Positions 16,060 through 24,427 are shown, counted from the stretch's first letter. The stretch is DNA of 64,000 bases from JAKZRT01 sp965247915 (GCA_965247915.1 OZ252048.1:1798001-1862000); one strand, 5' to 3'. Program-made: numbers and translations. The notes: generated by a model not told the origin, from the letters alone.

Positions 16060-16925
16060 ATGGTTCTTTGCCGTGACTATCAGTTTTCAACTCGGCGGGC
16101 CTGTGGGCTGATTGGGTTTTCCAGATCGAGTAATGAATACAGAGGAAGGCCGGATCGCCATGCGAGGATACGGGAACGGCTGGTACGCTTTCCGGCAAAC
16201 ACCGACGCTATGGCTATCGCATGTTGCATGCCAAGCTTGGCCAGGAGGGTTTCAAGGTGAACGTGAAAGTGGTGGAGCGACTTTACCGAGAGGAGCGCCT
16301 GACCCTGCGCCGCCGCAATCGCAAGAAAATCCCCAAGGGCGTGCGCGAAGGCGCCTGGTGCCCGATCGCCGCCAACCAGCGGTGGAGCCTGGACTTCACC
16401 ATGGATGCGCTCGCCAACGGCAGGAAGTTCCGCACCGTCAATCTGAAAGACGACTGCACACGGGAATGTCCGGCGATTGATGTGGCCCTGTCGATCCCCG
16501 GCTCCCGCGTGGTGGAAATGCTGGAACGGGTGGCTCGTGAGCGGGGGTACCCGGATGTTCTGACCGTTGACAATGGGCCTGAACTACGAGGCCGCGCGCT
16601 TGATGGCTGGGCAGATGATCACGGCGTGCAGCTCTACTTCATCGACCCGGGCAAGCCGACCCAGAACGCCTACATCGAAAGTTTCAACGGCCGGTTTCGC
16701 GAAGAATGCCTGAACTTGAACTGGTTCACCTCGCTGGCCGGGGCAGAAAGGATCATCGAGGACTGGCGGATCGATTACAATCAAAACCGGCCCCACTCTT
16801 CGCTGAACTATCAAACCCCGGAAGAATTTGCCGCAAACAGGCCTTTCCATAAACCGCAATGGGCAGCGACGCTTGAGCTATCTGAAGGCTCCGCGCCACC
16901 GCCCATTGCTCACGCCGCCGAATAA
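16060..16925 (+). pseudogene. IS3 (IS407-type) OrfB, copy 2, frameshifted
   Basis: Compared with copy 1 one base is missing at about 16184: GGCTGGTCACGC has become GGCTGGTACGC. The first part therefore reads correctly only to RERLV and then ends at 16260. The rest, from 16221 on (MLHAKLGQEGFKVN...), is open in another frame with all three DDE residues (WSLDFTMD, LTVDNGPEL, YIESFNGRFREE). A full OrfAB product cannot be made, so this copy is not autonomous unless supplied in trans by copy 1. Confidence 0.9.
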
Positions 16926-17491
16926 TGGCAAACAAAAGAGGAACAGAGTCTACCTAAAAGTGGCCCTCAAATTGGGGGCAGGTCAATCTCGCCCGGCCAG
17001 ATGGTGCCGGTTCTGACGGCGTCGGGCTGGGCCGACATGCGCTGGGGCATCATTCCCGTGGGCCGCAAGAACGCGCGCGGCCGCCCGGTGATGGAGACCA
17101 TCATCAACGCCCGCTCTGAGACGGCTTTCACCAAATCTGCGTTTGAGGGTCTGCGCCGGGCCGTGGTTCCGGCCTCGGGCTGGTACGAATGGACCGGCGA
17201 GCGGCGCCGCAAAACCGCCTGGGATATCTGCCGCACCTCGGGCCCGTTGCTGTTCGCGGCCCACTGGGACGACTGGCAGGCCCCCGGTGGCCAGAGCCTC
17301 AAACAGATCGCAACCCTGACCTGCGAACCAAATACCGACGTGGCACCCATTCACCACCGCATGGGTGTGATCCAGGACCCCTCAGAAGTGCCCGCGTGGC
17401 TCAGCGGCGCCGACCCCGCGCCGCTGATGGTGCCCTTGCCCGAGGGGATGTTGCGGATAAGCGAAGCCCAGGGCGTTGACTGGGACGCGCC

Positions 17492-17740
17492 CTAGCGCCG
17501 TATGAGCCAGCGAATGAGCGCGGCAAGCGCGATGCCGACCCAAAGAACCTCGATCATGATCGCGCCGGCGTTCGGGCGAAAGTAGAGCGACAGCAATATC
17601 ATGCCCGCGCCGGCAAGGTTCAGCAGGTTGAACGCCGGACGCTCGGCCGCCACCCAGTTGCGGGTCGCCGAGAGGTACGCTCCGGCGATCACGAACGACC
17701 CCAGGACGCCGATCCAGTCGATGAATGTCATCTCAGCCAT
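17492..17740 (-). CDS. Small membrane protein of the CBU_0592 type
   Basis: 82 residues with three hydrophobic segments: TFIDWIGVLGSFVIAGAYLS, FNLLNLAGAGMILLSLYF and AIMIEVLWVGIALAALIRWL. The arrangement and the N-terminal DWIGVLGSF fit a family of uncharacterised inner-membrane proteins often annotated CBU_0592-like. Its start overlaps the end of the gene at 17733-18311 by 8 bp, so the two form an operon. It ends against the SRAP remnant, with overlapping stops. Function unknown. Confidence 0.7.
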   Translation of the reverse strand: MAEMTFIDWIGVLGSFVIAGAYLSATRNWVAAERPAFNLLNLAGAGMILLSLYFRPNAGAIMIEVLWVGIALAALIRWLIRR

Positions 17741-18311
17741 GGGTGTCCTCGGGTTTCAGGGCGGAAAAATCTCCGGCCCCGGCAAAGGCCGCAATCAGAG
17801 GAACCGCCAGGGCCGCCGAGCTGACGGTCACGCTGACCCGCACCTGTGGGCCTTCGGCGTCTGTCTCAGTTATCAGGCCCAGCCCCCGGTCAATCAGGAA
17901 ATCAGCAAGGCCAGCAAGCCAGGCTTTGACCTCCACGGGATCACCCGGAAGCTCGGAGGCGGGCGCCGTCAGCGCAACTTTCACCGCTGTCTCAAAGGCG
18001 TCCAGACGCGCGTAGCCTTCCTCCAACAGCTCGTCGATCCGCGCCTGGATGTTGTCGCGGATGGCGACCGGATGCTGCTGGCGGGGGCTGGGCTGGCCAA
18101 CGACCCCGTATTGTTCGATGATCTTGTCGGCGTGGAATGCCACGGCCATGAAGTGGATGATTGGCCCCTCGGCCATCAGGATCAGGACCCGTTCGGGGCC
18201 GGGGGGTTTGGGCCTGGCGCCGCTTGTCCGGCGCTTGATCCACATCACCGCACTCTGAATGCGGGCAATAAAGTGGACCAGCGCCAGAAGTATCCGCCCC
18301 TTGAATGTCAT
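17733..18311 (-). CDS. Hypothetical protein, coupled to small membrane protein
   Basis: 192 residues. It begins with a hydrophobic/basic stretch (FKGRILLALVHFIARIQSAVMWIKRR), which could be a membrane anchor or an uncleaved signal, and ends with an amphipathic to hydrophobic segment (VSSAALAVPLIAAFAGAGDF). I do not recognise the family and see no catalytic motif. The 8-bp overlap with the downstream membrane protein suggests cotranslation and a joint role. ATG 18311 is the first start in frame. Confidence 0.6.
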   Translation of the reverse strand: MTFKGRILLALVHFIARIQSAVMWIKRRTSGARPKPPGPERVLILMAEGPIIHFMAVAFHADKIIEQYGVVGQPSPRQQHPVAIRDNIQARIDELLEEGYARLDAFETAVKVALTAPASELPGDPVEVKAWLAGLADFLIDRGLGLITETDAEGPQVRVSVTVSSAALAVPLIAAFAGAGDFSALKPEDTHG

Positions 18312-18502
18312 CGGTCCCGGCCGTTGATAGTTCGGGTCTTTCTGCCAGAGAACGCGCAGTGGGTCGAGCCGGGTTTAGGGGGTGTTGATCGCACGCAGAT
18401 CTTTAAGGGCGCAGAAATTATTCTGGCGCCAGTGACGGGCGTCACAGGAATTGCATGTCAGAGCCGATAGTAGTCAGAGCACAGATTTGAAGGAGAGGCC
18501 TC

Positions 18503-18895
18503 ATGACCCTGACTGCTGCCAAAACCACCGATTTTGACTGTGCCAAACCCGGCCAGAATTCATTTGCCCTGGCCAGGGGCGGGCGGGCGATGCCGATCTA
18601 TGCCGACATGGCCATCAACGGATCGAAGGACCTGTCGAGGATCGTCAAAGGAAAATCCGGGGCTTGCGTGTACGGCGTGACCCTGACCAATTCGTCGAAC
18701 CCGATCTACAAGTATCAGGTGCTGGTCGACGCCAAGGGGCCCAAGGGGCTGGGCAGCGGGTCGTTGCATCTGGTCTTCGAGGACGAGAGCCGCGACTGCT
18801 ATAACCTGGCCATCACCTCGAGCAGTCGCAAGCGGCACACGGTGAATTTCAACTCGAAAAAGCCCGGGCTCGTGCGGTTTGACTGGAAGAATTGA
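18503..18895 (+). CDS. Hypothetical protein, unknown function
   Basis: 130 residues with a strong ribosome site (AAGGAGAGG) seven bases before ATG. No signal peptide or membrane segment. The body looks beta-rich (ACVYGVTLTNSSNPIYKYQVLVDAKG, ending VNFNSKKPGLVRFDWKN), compatible with a small beta-sandwich. I do not recognise it. The 190 bp upstream (18312-18502) show no other gene and should hold its promoter. It stands alone between two operons. Confidence 0.6.
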   Translation: MTLTAAKTTDFDCAKPGQNSFALARGGRAMPIYADMAINGSKDLSRIVKGKSGACVYGVTLTNSSNPIYKYQVLVDAKGPKGLGSGSLHLVFEDESRDCYNLAITSSSRKRHTVNFNSKKPGLVRFDWKN

Positions 18896-18953
18896 GGCGG
18901 CTCTCACAGTGAGAAAAGTGGTAAAGTGTTGAGATGGCTACTTAATTGTAATG

Positions 18954-19096
18954 TTACGCGGTCAGTGGCTCGATATGGCTGAGGCCGATGTCGAGGTTGG
19001 CGAGGTCGTAGTTCACCTGCATGTTCAGCCAGAACTGGGGTTTGGTGCCGAAGAAATGGGCCAGACGAAAGGCGGTGTCGTGGTTAGGCTGGTGCC
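18954..19096 (-). pseudogene. HigA-type antitoxin fragment (C-terminal part)
   Basis: Read on the minus strand this segment encodes DTAFRLAHFFGTKPQFWLNMQ and continues to IEPLTA and TAA (18954-18956). That is the C-terminal half of a HigA/VapI antitoxin, the same region as TSAEFWMNLQ of the higA at 14586. The N-terminal helix-turn-helix is missing; upstream of 19096 the similarity stops and no start is present. It is therefore the leftover of a second hig locus. Confidence 0.7.
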
Positions 19097-19637
19097 CTGT
19101 TTTTTCTAAATCATACGTAACCTAGTACCAAACCCGGTAGTTGAGAATTTGGGCATTCATGCTGATGCGATCTGCCCCTTCGACCCTCGCTATTAGAGGG
19201 TCGAGATCAAGAATGGACTGATTGGATTTATAAAGGCCACGGGGCCATGAAAGTTCAACTTGTCTGACCAGCGCAGGAATTATCCAGGAAACATATGTGG
19301 GGCCTCGGCGGTCCTCGGTCTCCCAGCCGCGAGCTATGACACCGATGATGTGCCCCGATGGTAGAAATGCAGCGCCTCCGCTCTTTCCGCCGCGTGTGCC
19401 TGCCGCGATTTCGATGGTGGGGAAGGGCAGGTGCGGTAGCTCATGCCGTTGAGGGTACACCGCGGTCACACGGCCCTTCGACAACAGCATGTTTGCGCAC
19501 AGGGTATGTTGATCCTCTGGAACTGTGTCACCCTCACGAAACCCTAACAGGTGAATCTCGGTTTGGTTCCGCGGCGCTCGAGTGGACAATGGGAATTGTG
19601 TGCTACTCCCCAACCGTTGGACAGTATTTGGCGCAAT

Positions 19638-20501
19638 CTAAGCTACTTTTTGCTCCTGCTGATCGGGTTGCGTTGTTTCATTTCTCTGCCAATAGACCAC
19701 GGCTGGAGGCTGGCCGCCAAGTGCGGAATGCGGCCGCTTCTGATTGTAGAACTCCATCCATTTGCCGACGCCGGCCTTGGCCTCCGATCCAGTCTCCCAG
19801 GCGTGCAGATAGACGCACTCGTATTTCAGCGAGCGCCACAGCCGTTCCACAAAAATATTGTCGAGGAACCGGCCCTTGCCGTCCATCGAGATATGCACGC
19901 CTGTCCGCTTCAGTTGGCCCGTCCAGACAAAGGATGTGAACTGACTGCCTTGGTCAGTGTTCATGATCTGGGGCGGGCCAAACTTGTGGATTGCCTCGTT
20001 CAACGCCTCGACGCAGAAGTCCGCTTCCAGCGTGTTCGAGATGCGCCACGCCAGCACTTTGCGCGTGTGCCAGTCCATGATGGCCAGGAGATACAGGAAG
20101 CCGCGTCGCATTGGCAGATAGGTGATATCAGAACACCAGACCTGATTGGGGCGGGTCACACGAAGCCCACGTAGCAGATAGGGGTAAATCTTGTGGCCCT
20201 TCGCGGCCTTGCTGGTGTTGGGCCTCTGGTAGATCGGCATGAGGCCCATCAACCGCATGAGCCGTCGGATGCGCTTCTCGTTCACCAGATGACCTTCGTT
20301 CCGAAGATGCCACGTCATTTGGCGCACACCGTAAAACGGCGTTTCCAAGAACTGCTTATCTATCAGGCGCATCAGGTCGAGGTTCATCGCGGTCTCACCC
20401 TTTGGCTCATAGTAAAAGGATGACCGTGAGATCGACAGCAAGGCGCATTGTTTGCCAACAGACAGGTTTGGAAGGCCTGGCTCAATCATCTTCCGCCTCA
20501 C
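19638..20501 (-). CDS. IS3 OrfB, DDE integrase domain
   Basis: 287 residues. The integrase core has its acidic triad in VWCSDITYLPM, IMNTDQGSQFT and NIFVERLWRSLK, with the typical C-terminal motif YNQKRPHSALGG. It starts with GTG at 20501, in a GTGA overlap with OrfA. In IS3 elements a -1 frameshift near the end of OrfA usually produces an OrfAB transposase. Intact. Confidence 0.88.
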   Translation of the reverse strand: MRRKMIEPGLPNLSVGKQCALLSISRSSFYYEPKGETAMNLDLMRLIDKQFLETPFYGVRQMTWHLRNEGHLVNEKRIRRLMRLMGLMPIYQRPNTSKAAKGHKIYPYLLRGLRVTRPNQVWCSDITYLPMRRGFLYLLAIMDWHTRKVLAWRISNTLEADFCVEALNEAIHKFGPPQIMNTDQGSQFTSFVWTGQLKRTGVHISMDGKGRFLDNIFVERLWRSLKYECVYLHAWETGSEAKAGVGKWMEFYNQKRPHSALGGQPPAVVYWQRNETTQPDQQEQKVA

Positions 20502-20791
20502 TTGCCGGCCCAGGGCTTGAGCTTTCTGGCCAAAAAATCGTTGGCGACGGCCAGCTCCCCTATCTTGGCGTGCAAGTCTTTAACCTGTTCTTCGTCAACT
20601 TCAGCCGCTTTCCTGCTGCCGCGCCCGAACACGCCCGACGCGCCTTCAAGCAACGCACGTTTCCATTGATGGATCATGGTAGGATGCACGCCAAACCGGC
20701 TCGCCAACTCTGAAACCGTCGCCTCCCCCTTCAGCGCCTCCAATGCCACCTTGGCCTTAAACTCTGGATGATGTTGCTTTCGTTTCGACAT
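20498..20791 (-). CDS. IS3 OrfA, helix-turn-helix
   Basis: 97 residues: the N-terminal helix-turn-helix (HHPEFKAKVALEALKGEATVSELASRF begins it) and a C-terminal coil (EVDEEQVKDLHAKIGEL). It binds the element ends and inhibits transposition when made alone. ATG 20791 is preceded by AAGGAGAT. Intact. Confidence 0.88.
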   Translation of the reverse strand: MSKRKQHHPEFKAKVALEALKGEATVSELASRFGVHPTMIHQWKRALLEGASGVFGRGSRKAAEVDEEQVKDLHAKIGELAVANDFLARKLKPWAGK

Positions 20792-21339
20792 TTCTGATCT
20801 CCTTCGTGTTGAAGATCAGCAGACTACAAATCGCAGCTTACGTCAGTGTCCGAATTTCGGGGGGTAGCTCATTGATAGTATGTCTTATCCCGGGGAATCG
20901 GGGAGCGAGCTTCCACTGAGAGAATGCAAATGTCATCTCCTGAATTCCGGTGAATGTGCCTAATCAGCCAGTATTGGGCTTCGTCGTCTCTTATGCCTAC
21001 ACAGAATGCAAGAAGTGCGTCATTTCTCAGATCCGATTCATGTTGGATTAAAACGTGACTCGCCGAAATCAGCACGCCCGGCGCTACAAAAAATGCTGTC
21101 CTGACAATCCGAGTAGAACATTCATCGTTCAGACAGATTGCAACTACAGCGCCACTCAGAAGGCCCCAGTTATCAACCGTATCCACTGTTTCGTCAGCAT
21201 CAGAAAAAAAGGGAGGCAATATCGCTGCACGAAACTGAGCACCAACTGTAGCGACAGGATCACCAGAAATTACCGCCTTGGCAGACTTTCTTTCGCTAGC
21301 CATTTCTTCAATCCGTTGGTCAGTTGGTTGCAGTGTTGG

Positions 21340-21438
21340 CGCAATAAACTTCTAATAGATAGTCCGCTTCAGTTCTACCGCATCTGCGCCAAAACCTCGC
21401 TTCTTATCTCTTCGTAATCCTCGAAGTTGCTTTCGAGC
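21340..21438 (-). repeat. Degenerate second copy of the ettA 3' end
   Basis: This segment aligns in the same orientation with 21974-22072, the last codons of ettA. Shared blocks on the plus strand include CGCTTCTTATC, TTCGTAATCCTCGAA and ACCGCATC, with scattered substitutions and small indels (about three quarters identical by eye). It has no open frame. It lies 634 bp from the intact end, and the brnTA module fills the space between. Confidence 0.8.
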
Positions 21439-21452
21439 CCAGCCACAAGTCC

Positions 21453-21668
21453 CTACCCTAACCGCTCGGCGATCCACATCTTGATCAGCGACTGGCGGGT
21501 GATGCCGAGATGGGTGGCGCGGGCGTCCAGGCCCTCGACCATCCAGGCCGGGAAATCGACGTTGACTCGCCGCGCGGCGATGTTGGGGCGGGTTGCGCGT
21601 GAGAGGTCGAGGGCGTGGGTGATGTCCTCGCCTTCGTCAAATGCGCGGTCCAGTTCATGGGCTTTCAT
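21453..21668 (-). CDS. brnA: BrnA antitoxin
   Basis: 71 residues from ATG 21668. Ends with a ribbon-helix-helix-like DNA-binding part: RRVNVDFPAWMVEGLDARATHLG and ITRQSLIKMWIAERLG. BrnA neutralises BrnT and represses the operon. It overlaps the end of brnT by 14 bp, so the pair is coupled. An upstream in-frame start (21695) would lie inside brnT and is less likely. Confidence 0.88.
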   Translation of the reverse strand: MKAHELDRAFDEGEDITHALDLSRATRPNIAARRVNVDFPAWMVEGLDARATHLGITRQSLIKMWIAERLG

Positions 21669-21918
21669 AAAGTGCCACCTCCTCGGTTCGGGCACGGCGG
21701 GCGGAGATCAGGCGGATCGCCTCGCCGCGCAGGGTAAATATGGCGGACCAATTATTGTTCCCGATCCGGCTTATGGCGACCCATCGCGGCTCGCTGTCGC
21801 TTCGCGCTGGGATTACAAGAAGGCGCGGATCGGACCAGAGCGCCTGAGCGTTTTCAAAGTCGATCCCGTGTTTGTCGCGGTTCGCAGCGCTTTTACTTGG
21901 GTCGAATTCGAACAGCAT
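21655..21918 (-). CDS. brnT: BrnT toxin (RelE-fold ribonuclease)
   Basis: 87 residues of the BrnT family, which cleaves RNA and stops growth when not bound by BrnA. The hallmark FEFDPSKSAANRDKHGIDF is at the start, and RLISARRARTEEVALYE near the end holds the conserved arginines. Upstream on the minus strand TTGAAA and, 17 bp later, CATAAC make a plausible promoter. Order brnT-brnA is the usual one. The module sits immediately behind ettA and between two copies of that gene's 3' end. Confidence 0.9.
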   Translation of the reverse strand: MLFEFDPSKSAANRDKHGIDFENAQALWSDPRLLVIPARSDSEPRWVAISRIGNNNWSAIFTLRGEAIRLISARRARTEEVALYESP

Positions 21919-21968
21919 TACATGTTATGGTATAGAAATAGGATAATTTCAACCCCTTTAATACACCA

Positions 21969-23624
21969 TTACCGCACAAATTTCTTATACTTGATCCGTT
22001 TCGGCTCCACCGCATCCGCCCCCAGCCGTCGCTTCTTATCTTCTTCGTAATCCTCGAAATTGCCCTCGAACCATTCCACGCGCGCTTCGCCCTCGAAGGC
22101 CAGGATGTGGGTGCAGATGCGGTCGAGGAAGAAGCGGTCGTGACTGATGACCACGGCGCAGCCGGCGAAATCGACGAGGGCGTCCTCTAAGGCGCGCAGG
22201 GTTTCGACGTCGAGGTCGTTGGTGGGTTCGTCGAGCAGCAAGACGTTGCCGCCGCGGCGCAGGAGTTTGGCGAGGTGGACGCGGTTGCGTTCGCCACCTG
22301 ACAACTGGCCGACCTTTTTCTGCTGGTCGCCGCCCTTGAAGTTGAAGGCCGAGCAATAGGCGCGGGAGTTCATCTCAACGTCGCCGAGGCGGATCACGTC
22401 GAGGCCGTCCGAGACCTCCTCCCACACTGTCCTGCCGCCGGCCAAAGCGTCGCGGGACTGGTCGACATAGGCCAGATCGACCGTGTCGCCAAAGGATATT
22501 TCGCCCGCGTCGGGGGTTTCCTGGCCAGTCAGCATGCGAAAGAGCGTGGTTTTGCCGGCGCCGTTCGGGCCGATCACGCCGACGATGCCGCCGGGGGGCA
22601 GGGCGAAGGTCAACCCCTCGATCAACTGCTTGTCGCCGAGGTGTTTGGCGAGGCCTTTGACCTCGATCACCTTGTCGCCGAGCCGCGCGCCGGAAGGGAT
22701 GATGATCTGGGCGCGGTCAAGCTTTTCGCGCTCGGAGCGGCCCGCCATTTCGTTGTAATTGGCGATCCGCGCCTTCGATTTGGCCTGCCGGGCGCGGGGG
22801 CTGGCGCGCATCCACTCCAGTTCGCGCTCCAGGGTCTTTTGTTTGGATTTGTCCTCGCGGGCCTCTTGCGCCAGACGGCCCGCTTTTTGCTCCAGCCAGG
22901 CCGAATAATTGCCCTCGTAAGGGATGCCGCGGCCACGGTCCAATTCGAGAATCCAACCCGTTATATCGTCGAGGAAATAGCGGTCGTGGGTGACAATGAG
23001 GATGGTGCCTTTGTAGGCGATCAGATGGGCTTGCAGCCAGGCGATGGTTTCGGCGTCGAGGTGGTTGGTGGGTTCGTCCAAGAGCAGCATTTCTGGGGCT
23101 TCGAGCAGCAGTTTGCAGAGCGCCACCCGGCGGGCTTCGCCGCCCGAGAGTGTGGCGGGCATGGCGTCGTCGGGGGGGCAGCGCAGCGCCTCGAGGCTGA
23201 CGTCGATCTGGGCGTCGAGGTCCCAGAGGTTTTCGGCGTCGATCTGGTCCTGCAGGGCGGCCATTTCATCGGCCGTTTCGTCAGAATAATTCATCGCCAG
23301 GTCGTTGTAGCGGTCGAGGATGTTCGTCTTGGCCGCGACCCCCAGCATGACGTTTTCGCGGACTGTCAGAGCGTCGTCGAGCTGCGGTTCCTGGGGCAGA
23401 TAGCCCACATTTGCACTCTTCGCCGCCCAGGCTTCGCCGGAAAAGTCCTTGTCGAGCCCGGCCATGATCCGCATCAGCGTCGATTTGCCCGAGCCGTTGA
23501 CGCCGACGACGCCGATCTTGACGCCGGGCAGGAAGCTGAGGCGGATGTTTTCAAAGCATTTCTTGCCACCGGGATAGGTCTTGGACACCCCATCCATGTG
23601 ATAGACGTATTGGTAGGCTGCCAT
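21969..23624 (-). CDS. ettA: Energy-dependent translational throttle protein EttA (ABC-F)
   Basis: 551 residues, two ABC ATPase domains and no membrane part. The first has GVNGSGKST (residue about 40), LSGGE and LLLDEPTNHLD; the second has GPNGAGKTT, LSGGE and LLLDEPTNDLD. The arm and linker between them (REDKSKQKTLERELEWMR) are as in EttA, which binds the ribosomal E site and gates elongation according to the ATP/ADP ratio. The N-terminal YHMDGVSKTYPGGKKCFENI is typical. The last 33 codons are duplicated in degenerate form 634 bp downstream. Confidence 0.95.
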   Translation of the reverse strand: MAAYQYVYHMDGVSKTYPGGKKCFENIRLSFLPGVKIGVVGVNGSGKSTLMRIMAGLDKDFSGEAWAAKSANVGYLPQEPQLDDALTVRENVMLGVAAKTNILDRYNDLAMNYSDETADEMAALQDQIDAENLWDLDAQIDVSLEALRCPPDDAMPATLSGGEARRVALCKLLLEAPEMLLLDEPTNHLDAETIAWLQAHLIAYKGTILIVTHDRYFLDDITGWILELDRGRGIPYEGNYSAWLEQKAGRLAQEAREDKSKQKTLERELEWMRASPRARQAKSKARIANYNEMAGRSEREKLDRAQIIIPSGARLGDKVIEVKGLAKHLGDKQLIEGLTFALPPGGIVGVIGPNGAGKTTLFRMLTGQETPDAGEISFGDTVDLAYVDQSRDALAGGRTVWEEVSDGLDVIRLGDVEMNSRAYCSAFNFKGGDQQKKVGQLSGGERNRVHLAKLLRRGGNVLLLDEPTNDLDVETLRALEDALVDFAGCAVVISHDRFFLDRICTHILAFEGEARVEWFEGNFEDYEEDKKRRLGADAVEPKRIKYKKFVR

Positions 23625-23756
23625 GCGGTTCTCCGGGTTCTCGTCAGCGGCTCTCTAGCGGCTTGGCGGGGGCACGGCAATTGCCGCGTTGCGCCTTTTG
23701 CCACCGGACCCCGAAAGCGACGCCGCCATTGACAAGCGCCGGGCCGGACGGAAGAC

Positions 23757-24389
23757 ATGAGGCGCGAATATCGGGGCAGAGTGTTGAACCGCATTGGTTT
23801 TCCTAGCGCCCGGGCCGGTCAGGCGGTCGGGCTTTTGGGCGGGTCGTTTGACCCGGCGCACGCAGGCCATGTGCAGATCACCCGCGAGGCGATGCGGCGG
23901 TTCGGGCTGGACCGTGTCTGGTGGCTGGTCAGTCCCGGCAACCCCCTGAAGGCGCGGGGACCACAGCCGATCGGGCGGCGGATAGCAGCAGCGCGCGATC
24001 TGATCCGGGACCCGCGCGTCGAGGTCAGCGACATCGAGGCGCGCCTGGGCACGCGCTATACCGCCGCGACGCTGGCCCGGCTGCGCGAGCTTTACCCAGG
24101 CGTGCGGTTCGTGTGGCTGATGGGGGCAGATAATCTGGCCGGGTTTCACCGCTGGCAGAACTGGCGCGACATTGCCGCGCTGGTGCCGATCGGGGTGGTG
24201 GCGCGCCCCGGGGTGGGTCTGGCGGCGCTGAGCGCCCCGGCGGCGCGCGCCATGCGCCACGCGCGGCTAGGGGCCGAGGGTGCGCGGACATTGCCCGGCG
24301 CGGCGGCCCCGGCCTGGTGCTATGTCCAGCTGCCGTTGCGGCGCGAATCGTCGTCGGTGCTGCGGGCGGGGGGCGACTGGCCCGGGTAG
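23757..24389 (+). CDS. nadD: Nicotinate-nucleotide adenylyltransferase NadD
   Basis: 210 residues. NadD joins nicotinate mononucleotide and ATP to deamido-NAD, a late step of NAD synthesis. The nucleotidyltransferase motif GGSFDPAHAGH is at residues about 27-37, PGNPLK and WLMGADNL follow, and the second motif with the phosphate-binding residues is RESSSVLRAGGDW. It is divergent from ettA and precedes dacB by a short gap. An N-terminal extension of about 20 residues precedes the first strand, so the true start may lie a little downstream. Confidence 0.9.
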   Translation: MRREYRGRVLNRIGFPSARAGQAVGLLGGSFDPAHAGHVQITREAMRRFGLDRVWWLVSPGNPLKARGPQPIGRRIAAARDLIRDPRVEVSDIEARLGTRYTAATLARLRELYPGVRFVWLMGADNLAGFHRWQNWRDIAALVPIGVVARPGVGLAALSAPAARAMRHARLGAEGARTLPGAAAPAWCYVQLPLRRESSSVLRAGGDWPG

Positions 24390-24427
24390 GCTTGTCTGCG
24401 GCGTCGGTGCGGATATACCTGAGCGCT

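Larger units (their letters stand above)
15688..16985 (+). mobile_element. IS3 family element (IS407-type), copy 2
   Basis: A 1298-bp copy of the element at 7674-8972, identical by eye apart from one deleted base. The ends are TGACCTGCTCCCC and GGGGGCAGGTCA. No target duplication is present: the left flank ends CCGC and the right flank starts ATCT. It interrupts the SRAP gene. Confidence 0.9.
15604..17495 (+). pseudogene. SRAP (YedK/HMCES-type) gene cut by an IS3 element
   Basis: SRAP proteins form a covalent bond through Cys2 with abasic sites in single-stranded DNA. A 5' piece (15604-15687) reads GRYYLTHNAAELRQMLGFAPPDLPPR and a 3' piece (16986-17495) continues ISPGQMVPVLTASGWADMRWG, with the family motifs INARSET, VPASGWYEW and HHRMGVI. 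Together they make a normal-length SRAP domain with about two residues (expected YN) missing at the joint. The IS lies between them. The very start is also damaged: the codons before GRYY read TTG CCA rather than ATG TGC, so the catalytic cysteine is not encoded in frame. Confidence 0.85.
19599..20871 (-). mobile_element. IS3 family element inserted in the protease gene
   Basis: A 1273-bp element with related ends (TGTGCTACTCCCC on the left; TGAGCTACCCCCC read inward from the right) and a 3-bp target duplication TTG (19596-19598, 20872-20874). It carries an intact OrfA/OrfB pair on the minus strand. It is not related at close range to the IS407-type copies. Confidence 0.88.
19122..21303 (-). 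pseudogene. Trypsin-like serine protease gene split by an IS3 element
   Basis: Removing the IS (19599-20871) and one copy of its 3-bp target repeat joins 21303-20872 to 19595-19122 in one frame of 301 residues: ...PIPRDKTYYQ / FPLSTRAPRNQTE... The catalytic triad of a trypsin-fold protease is complete across the joint: His in GVLISASHVL, Asp in NSGDDICILSV, and Ser in RGGKSGGAAFLPSG. No signal peptide is evident, so the enzyme was probably cytoplasmic, as in several defence or stress-linked proteases; that role is only inference. In its present state it is inactive. Confidence 0.8.
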
